Source: CAYNEO01 sp964396245
GTDB lineage: Bacteria > Zixibacteria > MSB-5A5 > GN15 > FEB-12
Reading direction: 5' to 3'
NCBI GenBank assembly: GCA_964396245.1
Contig: CAYNEO010000003.1
Location: forward strand, 62,001 to 126,000
Length of the DNA: 64,000 nucleotides
Under the pieces are notes generated by a model, which searched no databases, had not been told where the DNA came from, and saw only the letters and a list, made by a program, of their open reading frames with translations. Shown here in pieces: positions 53,998-62,435 of this stretch. The translations under genes were made by a program, and so were the position numbers. Numbering within the stretch: the first letter of the stretch is position 1; each line of letters opens with the position of its first letter.

Positions 53998-54585
53998 CTA
54001 AAACAGCCAGCTTATGAGACGTGAAAAGAATCCCGGACGGGCCGCGGTCGAGGCGTTCCCCTTGCCGGTGTAATGGATCTCTGCATCGGCAATCAGGTAG
54101 GACTCGATAGAGTTATCCGGCTTGATATCTCGCGAGCGGACCACGCCGCTCAACTCGAGCGATTCCTTGTCCTTGGAAATGCCGACGACGCGCGAACCTT
54201 TGATGATCAGGTCACCGTTGTCCTTGATTCCGACAACCGTCACCGACATCCTGGCGCGCAGGTTGCCCCGGCGAAGATTTTCGCCCTTGCCGTCGTGGCT
54301 GTACTTCGATTCGGCGCTGGCGCCGAACAGCGGAATGAAATCGAGTGATCCAATGCCCGGGCCGCCCTTGGTGTCGGCCTTGGTGGTCTTCTCGTTTTTG
54401 GATTCTACCTGCTGGGTTGCACTGCTCTGTTCATAGATCAGCACCGTGAGGATATCTCCGACCCGGTGCGCCTTGATATCCGTGAACAGCGATTGCCCCT
54501 GCCCGAAGTCCTGGCTTTTGAGCTTCAGGCCAAACGGCAAGAGCAGCAACACCAGCAGAATGAAGAGTAATTTTCGTAAACTCAT
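53998..54585 (-). CDS. flgH: Flagellar L-ring protein FlgH, no lipobox
   Basis: Outer-membrane L-ring subunit, 195 aa, starting 9 bp before flgI. FlgH motifs are SLFTDIKAHRVGDILTVLI, GNLRARMSVTVV, DLIIKGSR and SGVVRSRDI. The N-terminal signal (about 1-22) is followed by LKSQDF with no Cys, so the usual lipid anchor of FlgH seems to be missing. It could be cleaved by signal peptidase I. The basal body assignment is firm. Confidence 0.95.
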   Translation of the reverse strand: MSLRKLLFILLVLLLLPFGLKLKSQDFGQGQSLFTDIKAHRVGDILTVLIYEQSSATQQVESKNEKTTKADTKGGPGIGSLDFIPLFGASAESKYSHDGKGENLRRGNLRARMSVTVVGIKDNGDLIIKGSRVVGISKDKESLELSGVVRSRDIKPDNSIESYLIADAEIHYTGKGNASTAARPGFFSRLISWLF

Positions 54586-54610
54586 AATGGTTCTCCCGAT
54601 TCCTATTCGC

Positions 54611-55303
54611 CTAGAGATCCACGGCCACGGAGGTTTCGTCCAGCACGCGTGCCTTGAGAATCTTGCCGGTGGCCTTGTTTTTCACCCTGACATAGTCGCC
54701 GTGCGAACCTGATTGCAGCGCCTTCCCGGGCGCCGTAATTGTCAGCACATCATTGGAGACGACGATAGTGACCTCCCGCCCGACTTCAATGTCAGGCACC
54801 GGCTCGACGGCCATGGTCGTAATAATCTGGCCTCGTCTGATATTTCGCTTCGAGCGGTAATTATCGAGTTCTTCGAGAGACTGAACCGGCTGCTCTCGCA
54901 GGGAGGTCACTTCCGTCCTGGTTAGTACGGCGTTCTCGTTCGTCAGTAAGTCGTGACGTCTTATCTTGTCCGAGGCCACAAGCACCTCGGCATATTTTCT
55001 GATGCGTAAACGAACCTGGCCGCGCTCTTTTAATTCACCGTTCTCATTGACAGTCACCAGCACGGTGAACAGCCCGACGGGTTTGGTCTGAGTGAGAGCC
55101 GTGACGTCAATCTGGCCGGCGTCGATCTCTTCAGACGCAAACGGGTCAGCGAGCACTTCAATCTTACTCGACGCCGTGTCAAGGTCATAGGTGTCCGTTA
55201 GCCAATCGCGCACGCGCTGCTCGACGGTTGTGGCGTCACTCGATGTTACCAGCGCCAGGGTCAGGAAGAGTTCGGCTATGATGATTCGCGGAAGCAGTTT
55301 CAT
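54611..55303 (-). CDS. flgA: Flagellar P-ring assembly chaperone FlgA
   Basis: A 230-aa periplasmic protein with a signal peptide (about 1-24). The C-terminal half is the FlgA/SAF domain: VLVASDKIRRHDLLTNENAVL, NIRRGQIITTMAVEP, VREVTIVVSND-like strand and SGSHGDYVRVKNKATGKILKARV near the end. It promotes P-ring assembly by FlgI. It lies between flgG and flgH. Confidence 0.93.
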   Translation of the reverse strand: MKLLPRIIIAELFLTLALVTSSDATTVEQRVRDWLTDTYDLDTASSKIEVLADPFASEEIDAGQIDVTALTQTKPVGLFTVLVTVNENGELKERGQVRLRIRKYAEVLVASDKIRRHDLLTNENAVLTRTEVTSLREQPVQSLEELDNYRSKRNIRRGQIITTMAVEPVPDIEVGREVTIVVSNDVLTITAPGKALQSGSHGDYVRVKNKATGKILKARVLDETSVAVDL

Positions 55304-55308
55304 CGTTC

Positions 55309-56097
55309 TTATCGCTTCAGGTTATTCGTTATTCCGGCCATGTCGTCGGCCGTCTGAATCGCTTTGGAGTTCACTTCGTATGCCCGCTGGGCAACAATCA
55401 TGTTCACCATCTCGTCGACCACGCTGACATTGGACATCTCCAGGTAACCCTGGTCGATAGTCCCCAATCCGTTCTGGCCGGCGATATCAGTGATGGGCGT
55501 GCCCGACGCTCCCGTCGGTACGAGCAGGTTGCGACCGATTGCCATAAGTCCGGCCGGGTTGGTGAAACGGGCCAGCTCGACCTGCCCGACCTGAACCGCG
55601 TCGTCCTGTCCGAACTGCATGACCTCGATAGTCCCGTCCACGCCGACAGACACCGACACGGTATCCTCCGGCAGGGTCACTTCGGGCAGAAGGAAATAGC
55701 CGTCGGAGTTGACCAGTTGTCCGTCGGCCGAGAGCTTGAAAGCACCATCGCGCGTGTAGGCTGTCGTTCCGTCAGGCTGCCGAACCTGGAAAAAGCCGTC
55801 GCCGCTGATTGCCATGTCGAGCGGGTTGCCGGTCATCTGAAGGTCGCCGGTGGAGTACTGCCGCACCGTCGATGCCGGGCGTGTACCGTAACCGATTGCC
55901 AGCCCTGTCGGAACTTCGGTGCCGATCGCCGACGCCGTTCCGGCCTTGCGGTAGTTCTGGTAGAGGACGTCCTGAAATTCCACCTTGCTCTTCTTGAATC
56001 CGGTGGTGTTGACGTTGGCGAGGTTGTTGGCGATCACGTCTACATTCATCTGCTGCGCGATCATACCGGTCGCGGCGGTTCGCATCGATTTTATCAT
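55309..56097 (-). CDS. flgG: Flagellar distal rod protein FlgG
   Basis: A 262-aa distal rod subunit. The start AATGMIAQQMNVDVIANNLANVNTTGFKKS contains the rod signature (DVIANNLANVNTTGF); the end VDEMVNMIVAQRAYEVNSKAIQTADDM is the typical FlgG C-terminus. Full length, 33 bp after flgF. Confidence 0.97.
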   Translation of the reverse strand: MIKSMRTAATGMIAQQMNVDVIANNLANVNTTGFKKSKVEFQDVLYQNYRKAGTASAIGTEVPTGLAIGYGTRPASTVRQYSTGDLQMTGNPLDMAISGDGFFQVRQPDGTTAYTRDGAFKLSADGQLVNSDGYFLLPEVTLPEDTVSVSVGVDGTIEVMQFGQDDAVQVGQVELARFTNPAGLMAIGRNLLVPTGASGTPITDIAGQNGLGTIDQGYLEMSNVSVVDEMVNMIVAQRAYEVNSKAIQTADDMAGITNNLKR

Positions 56098-56130
56098 TGT
56101 GTAACTCCTGTGTCATGCGCGGTTCATTCC

Positions 56131-56862
56131 CTACCCGTTGCTGGCCACCCGACGAAACAGGTTGTCGAGCGAGTTATCCTGCGATTGCAGCGCTTTCGCG
56201 TTGGCCTCAAACGTGCGGTAGGTTATGATCATGTCCACCATCTCGCGGACTATATCAACATTGGCTTCTTCGAGATATCCCTGTCGAATCGACGAGTTGG
56301 TCGCCGCGGTCAGTTCCGTCCCTTCCGGCACGAGGAACATGGAATCTCCGGCCTTTTCCAGTTGGGTCAGGTCATCGACCGTCATGGGTGTGATGCGGCC
56401 GACCGTGCTGCCGTCCACGTCCACACTGCCGTCCTCACCGACAGACACCTGCCCGTCGCCGACATCAATAGCGCCGCCGTTGGACACGAGCAGCATGCCG
56501 TTGGGAAAGGCGAGCTGGCCCTGTGCGTTCACTTCGAACGTACCGGCCCGGGTCAGATAGGTAGTGCCGTCTTCGGCCTGAACGGTGAAAAACCCGTCGC
56601 CGTCGATCGCGAGGTCGAGCGGGTTGCCGGTCTTGTCGAACATGCCCGCCGAGAAATCCACGAAGACATCGTGAAGCATCGGCGTTTCCCAGTCCGACTG
56701 TTTCGGCATTTGCTTTCGTTCGGCGCGGGACAGCTCCCGGGTGAAGGTCGTGTCCTTCTTGAACCCGACTGTCTTGGCGTTGGAGATATTGTTGGCAATA
56801 ATCTCCTGCTTTCGAACCCGGGGTATCATCCCGGAGGCTGAGGTGTAAATACCTTTTATCAT
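56131..56862 (-). CDS. flgF: Flagellar proximal rod protein FlgF
   Basis: A 243-aa rod protein of the same fold as FlgG. It starts SGMIPRVRKQEIIANNISNAKTVGFKKD and ends EMVDMIITYRTFEANAKALQSQD. The order flgF-flgG is standard. A GGAGG precedes the ATG by 6 nt. It is the first gene of the flgF-to-fliC run; no clear promoter was seen upstream. Confidence 0.95.
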   Translation of the reverse strand: MIKGIYTSASGMIPRVRKQEIIANNISNAKTVGFKKDTTFTRELSRAERKQMPKQSDWETPMLHDVFVDFSAGMFDKTGNPLDLAIDGDGFFTVQAEDGTTYLTRAGTFEVNAQGQLAFPNGMLLVSNGGAIDVGDGQVSVGEDGSVDVDGSTVGRITPMTVDDLTQLEKAGDSMFLVPEGTELTAATNSSIRQGYLEEANVDIVREMVDMIITYRTFEANAKALQSQDNSLDNLFRRVASNG

Positions 56863-57047
56863 ATATTCCTCCGGGGAGAATGAAAGCAGGTCGCATGCCG
56901 GGATCAGGGAAGGTCTCGCAATCCTCTCCCCCGCATTCAGTTACAGGGGAAGGTGAACATCGGGGAGCCCGTCTGGACGGTCAAAAGCGGAATGATTTTC
57001 TGAGTCGTGAAAGAAAAGAATGCCCTGTCGGCAGGCAGGAAGCTGCC
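56863..57047. other. Non-coding patch with short inverted repeats
   Basis: Contains CTCTCCCCC...CAGGGGAAGG and GGCAG/CTGCC inverted arms (57034-57038 and 57043-57047). It shares GCCTGAGGCAG and GCCCGTCTG with the 36.3-36.4 kb patch. It holds no gene. Confidence 0.5.
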
Positions 57048-57053
57048 TCAGGC
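57043..57053. repeat. Second copy of the GCCTGAGGCAG element
   Basis: The complement of 57043-57053 is GCCTGAGGCAG, identical to the sequence inside 36274-36286 plus one flanking base. It includes the stop codon of the small Cys-rich frame. Confidence 0.45.
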
Positions 57054-57257
57054 GAGTTTGCGGCATTTCGCCCGGGTCTTGTCAATCAACCTGTCCATGG
57101 CCTCGTGAAAACGGTCCGCGTGACAGAACTCGCCGTTGGATTTCAGGTACAGCGGGCAGTCGGTCTTGTAGCCAAAACATTTCAATTCATCGGCCATATA
57201 GCACGCGTAGAGATAGTGGCACCTGAGCGCCTTGCGAAGTGGTCGTTTCCCCTGCAT
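57048..57257 (-). CDS. Small Cys-rich hypothetical protein
   Basis: A 69-aa open frame with six Cys (13, 19, 27, 34, 45, 64), including CFGYKTDCPLYL and GEFCHADRFHEAMDRL. The Cys/His spacing in the second half (CxxxxxxC, then 10 residues, CH) resembles a metal-binding site. The strand matches the flagellar operon downstream. Against it: no good Shine-Dalgarno sequence and a stop codon that falls in a repeat. Protein-like composition is the reason for listing it. No family recognised. Confidence 0.5.
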   Translation of the reverse strand: MQGKRPLRKALRCHYLYACYMADELKCFGYKTDCPLYLKSNGEFCHADRFHEAMDRLIDKTRAKCRKLA

Positions 57258-57554
57258 ACCTGTGATATCGGCTCATCGGGCCGGAAATCCAGTATAAATT
57301 GCGATAAGATGCTGTCTAACGGTTCCTTAGATGCCCTTCCGATAGGCAGATTACTGCATATGACGCCGGTGGCCGTCAGAAAGGTTTTGCTATATGGGCC
57401 TGAAGTTACTATTTTAATTCCATTGATAACGGTCGGACATTCAAGTGGTTACATACCCCGGTTCGAAGACGGACATCAGGATGATGTGAATTGTCTTCAC
57501 CCTCCGGCAAACAAGCACATATTTTGCTCAACAGGTGATTACAAGGATACCCGT
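57258..57554. other. 297-bp region upstream of the plus-strand secreted protein
   Basis: Holds no gene that can be supported. It is less GC-rich in its right half and contains the weak promoter at 57387-57415, which would give a 130-nt leader. Confidence 0.55.
57387..57415 (+). promoter_or_regulatory. Weak candidate promoter for the secreted protein
   Basis: TTGCTA (57387-57392), 17 bp, TATTTT (57410-57415). Confidence 0.35.
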
Positions 57555-58862
57555 ATGCGCATAAATCTCCGATACGTACTCATTATATTGGCGTTGATTC
57601 TTCTGGCGGCTACGATGGCGCGAAGTCAGACCGGGATCGACCCCAATCTGCCCGACACCCTTCGGATAGATACGCTCACCACGTTTTCCGGTGCCGGTGG
57701 CTGCAGCATTCCGGTCAATTTCGTCAACGACGAAGAACTATCAGCCATCGAGGTGACCCTGTCTCAAAGCAGCACGGACATTACTATTGATTCGTTTTCG
57801 TTTGCCGGCAGCCGGGTCAGCTATATCCCGAATAAAGACTACCTGATATTGAACGATTCGGTCGTCACGGTTTTTATTCTCGTCACAAATCAGACCTTCA
57901 TTCAGCCGGGAAGCGGCTTGCTGGGAACGGTCTATTATTCGTGGGATCACGCAGTGAGTCCGCAGCTGGTATCGATTGATACCGTGACTTATACGACTAT
58001 CAGCCAGATAGAGTATTCCACTAATTTCAAGCAGGACGCACAATTACCGTTTGTTCCGCAGATTCAGACGGGGTTTATCAATATCGAGGCGACCCCGTTC
58101 GCGCTTGACTCGCTCTGGATGGCTGATATCGACGCCACCGCCGGGGATGAAGTCGTGATGGATGTGTACCTTTATAACCAACGGAACACGGCCGATGTCT
58201 CCGTCGCCCTGCAATTCTCGCCGGACTATCTCAAATTTGATTCGGCGTCATTTGCAGGAACCCGAGGCGAGTTGGCAACGACAAGGAACGTCCAGCGAAA
58301 CAACAGCATCGGCAAGCTTTATGCGGTGATGTCTTATGGCGATGTATCGCCGCTTCCGCCCGGTTCCGGCACGCTCATGCGGCTTCATTTCACGGTCGAA
58401 CCGACAACCCCCGATACGTTGCTCTTTATCGACTCGACAACGTATCTCACCGAAGGCAATGACCTCCATCTCACTTTGACAAATGTCGATGGCTCTGTCG
58501 AGATAGTGCCCTTCTTCACGGAGGGGAGTATAAGCGTCAGTATCTCCACTGATGTCGCCGACGACGGTCTTGACGGATTGCCGGAGACATACTCCCTGTC
58601 GCAAAATTATCCCAACCCGTTCAATCCGACCACAACCATCCGGTTCTCCCTGCCGGTCGGAGGGGAGGTTCGTCTCGATGTCTACAATGTCCTCGGACAA
58701 CGGGTCCGCACGCTGGTAGATAAGTTCCTCCCCGCCGGAGAACACGAGGCGGTGTTCGACGGCAAGAACGACTCCGGCGGCCAGGTGGCCACGGGTGTCT
58801 ATTTCTACCGCATCGTGACCAAGGATTTTACGGAAAGCAAGAAAATGGTGCTGATCAAGTAG
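57555..58862 (+). CDS. Secreted cohesin-like protein with type IX-style sorting domain
   Basis: A 435-aa plus-strand protein. The ATG at 57555 has AAGGA 7 nt upstream and begins a signal peptide (about 1-24, ending MARSQ). Two cohesin-like beta-sandwich domains follow (about 40-150 and 185-320; the second contains VALQFSPDYLKFDSASFAG). The last about 85 residues are the FCB C-terminal sorting module: NYPNPFNPTTTIRFSLP, VRLDVYNVLGQRVRTLVD, and GVYFYRI and SKKMVLIK. Cargo of a type IX-like pathway is inferred. It sits convergent to fliJ between two flagellar operons. Confidence 0.88.
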   Translation: MRINLRYVLIILALILLAATMARSQTGIDPNLPDTLRIDTLTTFSGAGGCSIPVNFVNDEELSAIEVTLSQSSTDITIDSFSFAGSRVSYIPNKDYLILNDSVVTVFILVTNQTFIQPGSGLLGTVYYSWDHAVSPQLVSIDTVTYTTISQIEYSTNFKQDAQLPFVPQIQTGFINIEATPFALDSLWMADIDATAGDEVVMDVYLYNQRNTADVSVALQFSPDYLKFDSASFAGTRGELATTRNVQRNNSIGKLYAVMSYGDVSPLPPGSGTLMRLHFTVEPTTPDTLLFIDSTTYLTEGNDLHLTLTNVDGSVEIVPFFTEGSISVSISTDVADDGLDGLPETYSLSQNYPNPFNPTTTIRFSLPVGGEVRLDVYNVLGQRVRTLVDKFLPAGEHEAVFDGKNDSGGQVATGVYFYRIVTKDFTESKKMVLIK

Positions 58863-58881
58863 CGCCTCGCCTTAAGACAGC

Positions 58882-58917
58882 AAAAACAAAAAGGCCTCCC
58901 CGCAAGGGAGGCCTTTT
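58882..58917. terminator. Bidirectional terminator between the secreted protein gene and fliJ
   Basis: Twelve-bp stem (58889-58900 with 58906-58917), 5-nt loop. On the minus strand it is followed by TTTTTGTTTTTG; on the plus strand by TTTTG. It serves the two convergent genes. Confidence 0.92.
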
Positions 58918-58937
58918 GCTCGAAAGGAGGGAGGATG

Positions 58938-59387
58938 CTATGGTCGTGATCTGCGGCGGAAGCCGTTGGTCGCTGTCTCGTCGACAGCCTTGTTTTCGAG
59001 ACGTTCGACTTCCTTCGTGAACTTTGCAATCTGCTTTTCCTTGAGCTTTTCGTATATCTTGCGCTCTTTCGACGCCTCTACCAGCTTTTCCCGCCTCTTG
59101 TCAGCTTCCTTCTCGAGTCCGCGCAGCAATTCCCGGCCGGTCAACGTGTCTTTCTTCAGTTTCATCAAGTAGCGCGAACAGACCAAAAGTTCCGCCAGCG
59201 ACATGGAGCCGACTAACGATCGCCGCTGGTGTTTGAGTGTCTCTCCCCGCTCTTCGTCGATTCGAACCAGCATCTCTTTTTGCTCCTGCACTTTCCTGGC
59301 AGCCTCGGCGTGTTCGCGCTGCTTTTCCTTTTCCCTGTGCTCTTTGAGCTTCAGCATCGGTTCGAGTCTGTACTTGTATCGTTTCAT
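58938..59387 (-). CDS. fliJ: Flagellar export protein FliJ
   Basis: A 149-aa coiled-coil protein (about 10-130) with the start YKYRLEPMLKLKEHREKEKQ, typical for FliJ. It forms the central stalk of the FliI ATPase ring at the export gate. It lies 10 bp after fliI. Arg-rich end. Confidence 0.93.
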   Translation of the reverse strand: MKRYKYRLEPMLKLKEHREKEKQREHAEAARKVQEQKEMLVRIDEERGETLKHQRRSLVGSMSLAELLVCSRYLMKLKKDTLTGRELLRGLEKEADKRREKLVEASKERKIYEKLKEKQIAKFTKEVERLENKAVDETATNGFRRRSRP

Positions 59388-59397
59388 CGCCGCTTAC

Positions 59398-60714
59398 TCA
59401 GTTGTTCAGAATATCCTGTAAAGTGGTCAGGCATTGCTTATGGTCGGCCAGTTCGAATATTCCCTGGCGGAAAAACTCGTTCAGTGGCTCGTACTTTTCG
59501 ATTGCCCGGTCAATCTTCGGATTCGACCCCTTGACATACGCGCCGATATTGATCAAATCCTCGGCTTCCCTGTAGACCGCCATCAGACGCCGCACTTCGG
59601 CGGCCAGCTGACGTTCCTCGTCACTCGCAACTTCGGGCATAAGCCGGCTGATCGAATCAAGCGCGTCAACCGCCGGGTATTGATTCATCGATGCCAGCCG
59701 CCGTGAGAGTGACACGTGACCGTCCAGGATCGACCGCACCGCGTCGGAAATCGGCTCGTTGAAATCGTCACCTTCAACCAGCACGGTGTACAGGCCGGTA
59801 ATCGATCCCTTGCCCGTGTTTCCCGCCCGCTCCAGTAATGTCGGCAGGAGGGCAAACACCGACGGCGTGTAGCCTTTGGTGGCCGGCGGTTCTCCGACCG
59901 CCAGACCGATTTCCCGCTGCGCCATCGCGATTCGGGTCACCGAATCCAGTAAAAGCAAGACGTGTTTCCCCTGTTCACGGAAATATTCCGCGATAGTCGT
60001 GGCGACCATCGCTCCTTTTATCCTGATCAGGGCCGGTTGGTCGGAGCTCACCGCCACAACGACGGACCGCTTGAGGCCGTCCTTGCCCATGTCACGTTCT
60101 ATGAAATCCCGTACTTCGCGGCCCCTCTCCCCTACCAAAGCAATCACGTTAACATCGGCCGATGAACCTCGCGCCATCATGCCGAGCATGATCGATTTGC
60201 CGACTCCTGAGCCGGCAAATATGCCCATGCGCTGGCCCTGCCCGATGGTCGTCAGCATATCAATCGCCTTGATTCCGGTGAGTAACGGTTTGGTAATTCG
60301 ATTTCGTTTCAAGACCGGGATGGGACTATTGTTTACATGTTTAGTAACGCTCGTGAGTATCGGTCCCTTGCCGTCGATTGGCTCACCAAGTCCGCCGAGC
60401 ACCCGTCCGATAAGTTCCTGCCCTACCGGCACGCGAAGCGTGTCCGATGTCGACGTCACAATCGCCCCCGGGGTTATTCCCGTGATGGGACCATACGGCA
60501 TGAGCAGGATTCGGTCATCGCGAAATCCGACAACCTCGGCCGGGACTTTGGACCCATCGTGGCGATTCTCTATCGTGCACAGCCTGCCTATCGATACCGC
60601 CGGACCGGCCGACTCGATCACCATCCCGACTACCTGGGTCACTTTCCCCAGGCGCTTGACGGTGTCGGTCCTCTCGATCCGTTCCGTGTACATGTCGTAG
60701 GGAATGTAAGTCAT
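59398..60714 (-). CDS. fliI: Flagellum-specific ATPase FliI
   Basis: Type III export ATPase, 438 aa. Walker A AGSGVGKS is at 167-174, Walker B VLLLLDSVTR follows, and LPTLLERAGN and TGLYTVLVEGDDFNEP are conserved. The ATG at 60712-60714 was chosen because it has GAGGAG upstream and lies one base after the fliH stop; the frame stays open 23 codons further upstream but that part overlaps fliH. Full length. Confidence 0.97.
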   Translation of the reverse strand: MTYIPYDMYTERIERTDTVKRLGKVTQVVGMVIESAGPAVSIGRLCTIENRHDGSKVPAEVVGFRDDRILLMPYGPITGITPGAIVTSTSDTLRVPVGQELIGRVLGGLGEPIDGKGPILTSVTKHVNNSPIPVLKRNRITKPLLTGIKAIDMLTTIGQGQRMGIFAGSGVGKSIMLGMMARGSSADVNVIALVGERGREVRDFIERDMGKDGLKRSVVVAVSSDQPALIRIKGAMVATTIAEYFREQGKHVLLLLDSVTRIAMAQREIGLAVGEPPATKGYTPSVFALLPTLLERAGNTGKGSITGLYTVLVEGDDFNEPISDAVRSILDGHVSLSRRLASMNQYPAVDALDSISRLMPEVASDEERQLAAEVRRLMAVYREAEDLINIGAYVKGSNPKIDRAIEKYEPLNEFFRQGIFELADHKQCLTTLQDILNN

Positions 60715-60715
60715 C

Positions 60716-61423
60716 TCACTCCTCACCGGCGCGGATGACATCCTCGATAACGTCGAACTGTGATTCGACACGAGCGTCGACATCGCCTGTCGGCGTTTCT
60801 ATGAAACAGCCGCCGAATCTGACACGGCTGTCCGCCTCGATAGACAACTCCTTGATTGCCGATGACCCGGCCAGGAAGCAGTCGACACTCTGTTCGACCA
60901 GCGGCAGGTGGTCGGGATGCACTTTGATTTTGATGCGGGATTTGTCGATCAGCCGGTTGATGACCTTGTTGATCATCTCAGCGGTTACTTCGGGATCCGC
61001 CTCGATCGTATCGAATGTCACCTTCCGACTTATTTTCAGCACCAGGTCGAGAACACGGTGTTTGGCTTCCTCCAACAGCGCCGCACGCTGGCCGACCGCG
61101 TCTTTGATCGCCTGGTCAAATTGCCCGAGGACTTTCTTCGCCTCTTCGAGACCCTTGCCGAGTCCTTCGTCATATCCTTCTTTGTATCCCGAGTCATAAC
61201 CGTCTTTACGAGCCTGCTCGCATTCGCGGGTATGGATCTCGGCGATACTATAAATTTCTTCGATCGCTATTTGCCTGGAGCCGTCCGGCGAGGTGGTTAT
61301 GCCAACCGCCGGAAACATCTGTCTCAATACATTCTCGGCCTCGGCTTCCGCCCGTGCGTCGTGGTGCTTCTCCCCGATCAGGACGGTCGGCGCTTCGGTG
61401 ACTATGCGGAGTATTTTAGACAA
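60716..61423 (-). CDS. fliH: Flagellar assembly protein FliH (TTG start)
   Basis: Regulator of FliI, 235 aa. The C-terminal FliH domain (LDLVLKISRKVTFDTI, KIKVHPDHLPLVEQSV, ADSRVRFGGCFIETPTGDVDARVESQ) is clear; the middle has Gly-rich YDSGYKEGYDEGLGKGLEEAKK (GxxxG repeats, a FliH hallmark). The start TTG at 61421-61423 has GAGG 6 nt upstream and overlaps the fliG end by 8 bp. A GTG at 61433-61435 has no Shine-Dalgarno sequence. Confidence 0.9.
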   Translation of the reverse strand: MSKILRIVTEAPTVLIGEKHHDARAEAEAENVLRQMFPAVGITTSPDGSRQIAIEEIYSIAEIHTRECEQARKDGYDSGYKEGYDEGLGKGLEEAKKVLGQFDQAIKDAVGQRAALLEEAKHRVLDLVLKISRKVTFDTIEADPEVTAEMINKVINRLIDKSRIKIKVHPDHLPLVEQSVDCFLAGSSAIKELSIEADSRVRFGGCFIETPTGDVDARVESQFDVIEDVIRAGEE

Positions 61424-62435
61424 TGATATCCTCACGACCGCCGCGGCCGGCGATGATGATCTGTCCTTCCTCCTCGAGCCGCCGGACGGAATCGACAATT
61501 CGGCCCTGCGCCGCCTCGACATCGGACAGGCGGGTCGGGCCCATGAATTCCATCTCTTCCTGTATCAAGGTGGCAACACGCTCGGACACGTTGCCGAAAA
61601 TCTTCTTCTTGACTTCGTCGCTCGCCGCCTTGAGCGCCAGCGAGAGATCCTTGGTCTCGACGTCTTTGAGCAGACGCTGGACCGAACGGTCGTCGAGCAG
61701 AATGATGTCATCGAACACGAACATCATGTTCTTGACTTCAGCCGCCAGATCCGGATCATCAGCTTCGAGTGACTGCAAAATATTCTTCTCCGCCGTTGTG
61801 TCGATCAGGTTCAGTATCTCGGCGATCGCTTTGGCGCCGCCGGTCGCGGACAGATCGCGGGCCGTCGTGGCCTCGAAGTGACCCTCCAGTGTGGCTTCGA
61901 TTTCCTTGAGGATCTCAGGCGACGTTTTCTCCATCGTCGCTATGCGCAGGGAGACTTCCGCCTGCAACTCCGGTCCCAGTTCGGCCAGGATCGATGCCGC
62001 CTGGCTGGGACTGAGTTGTGTCAGGATCAACGCGATTGTCTGCGGATGTTCGTTCTGGAAGAAGTTCGCCAGCTGCTTGGGATCGATATCTTTCAGCAGG
62101 GAGAATCCCCGCGAGCGCAGCGACGACTCCAGGCGGTGCATGATCTCCCTGGCTTTGGCCGCACCGAGCGCGCTTTCCAGTATCTGCGTGGCAAAATCGA
62201 TGCCGCCCTGGGAGACGTACTGCCGCGCCATGAATATCTGGTAGCACTCGTCGATCACCTTTTCTTCGATCTCCGACGGAACCTCGCGGAGATTGGCGAT
62301 TTCGATCGTGATCTTCTCGATATCCTGCTCGGTCATCCCCTTGAGGACGTGCGAGGAAACCTCGGAACCGAATGACACCAGGGCGATGGCCGCCTTCTGG
62401 TAGGACGTCAGTGTATCAAATACGAGCGTACTCAT
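61416..62435 (-). CDS. fliG: Flagellar motor switch protein FliG
   Basis: Rotor protein linking the MS-ring to the C-ring and stator; 339 aa. It has QKAAIALVSFGSEVSSHVLKGM at the start, EHPQTIALILTQLSPSQAASILAELG in the middle and the torque-generating C-domain with FVFDDIILLDDRSVQRLLKDVETKDLSLALK (charged ridge). Full length. Its start shares one base with the fliF stop. Confidence 0.98.
   Translation of the reverse strand: MSTLVFDTLTSYQKAAIALVSFGSEVSSHVLKGMTEQDIEKITIEIANLREVPSEIEEKVIDECYQIFMARQYVSQGGIDFATQILESALGAAKAREIMHRLESSLRSRGFSLLKDIDPKQLANFFQNEHPQTIALILTQLSPSQAASILAELGPELQAEVSLRIATMEKTSPEILKEIEATLEGHFEATTARDLSATGGAKAIAEILNLIDTTAEKNILQSLEADDPDLAAEVKNMMFVFDDIILLDDRSVQRLLKDVETKDLSLALKAASDEVKKKIFGNVSERVATLIQEEMEFMGPTRLSDVEAAQGRIVDSVRRLEEEGQIIIAGRGGREDIIV

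Noticed and set aside
56880..57554. In-frame upstream extension of the plus-strand secreted protein
   Set aside because: The ATG at 57555 has a Shine-Dalgarno sequence and begins a signal peptide; the extension crosses the repeat patch and reads as low-quality sequence.
60715..60783. Longer fliI start at 60783
   Set aside because: It would overlap fliH by 68 bp, lacks a Shine-Dalgarno sequence and adds residues not seen in FliI.
61424..61522. Longer fliH start at 61522
   Set aside because: It would overlap fliG by more than 100 bp and adds an Arg/Ser-rich stretch that is the shadow of fliG codons.
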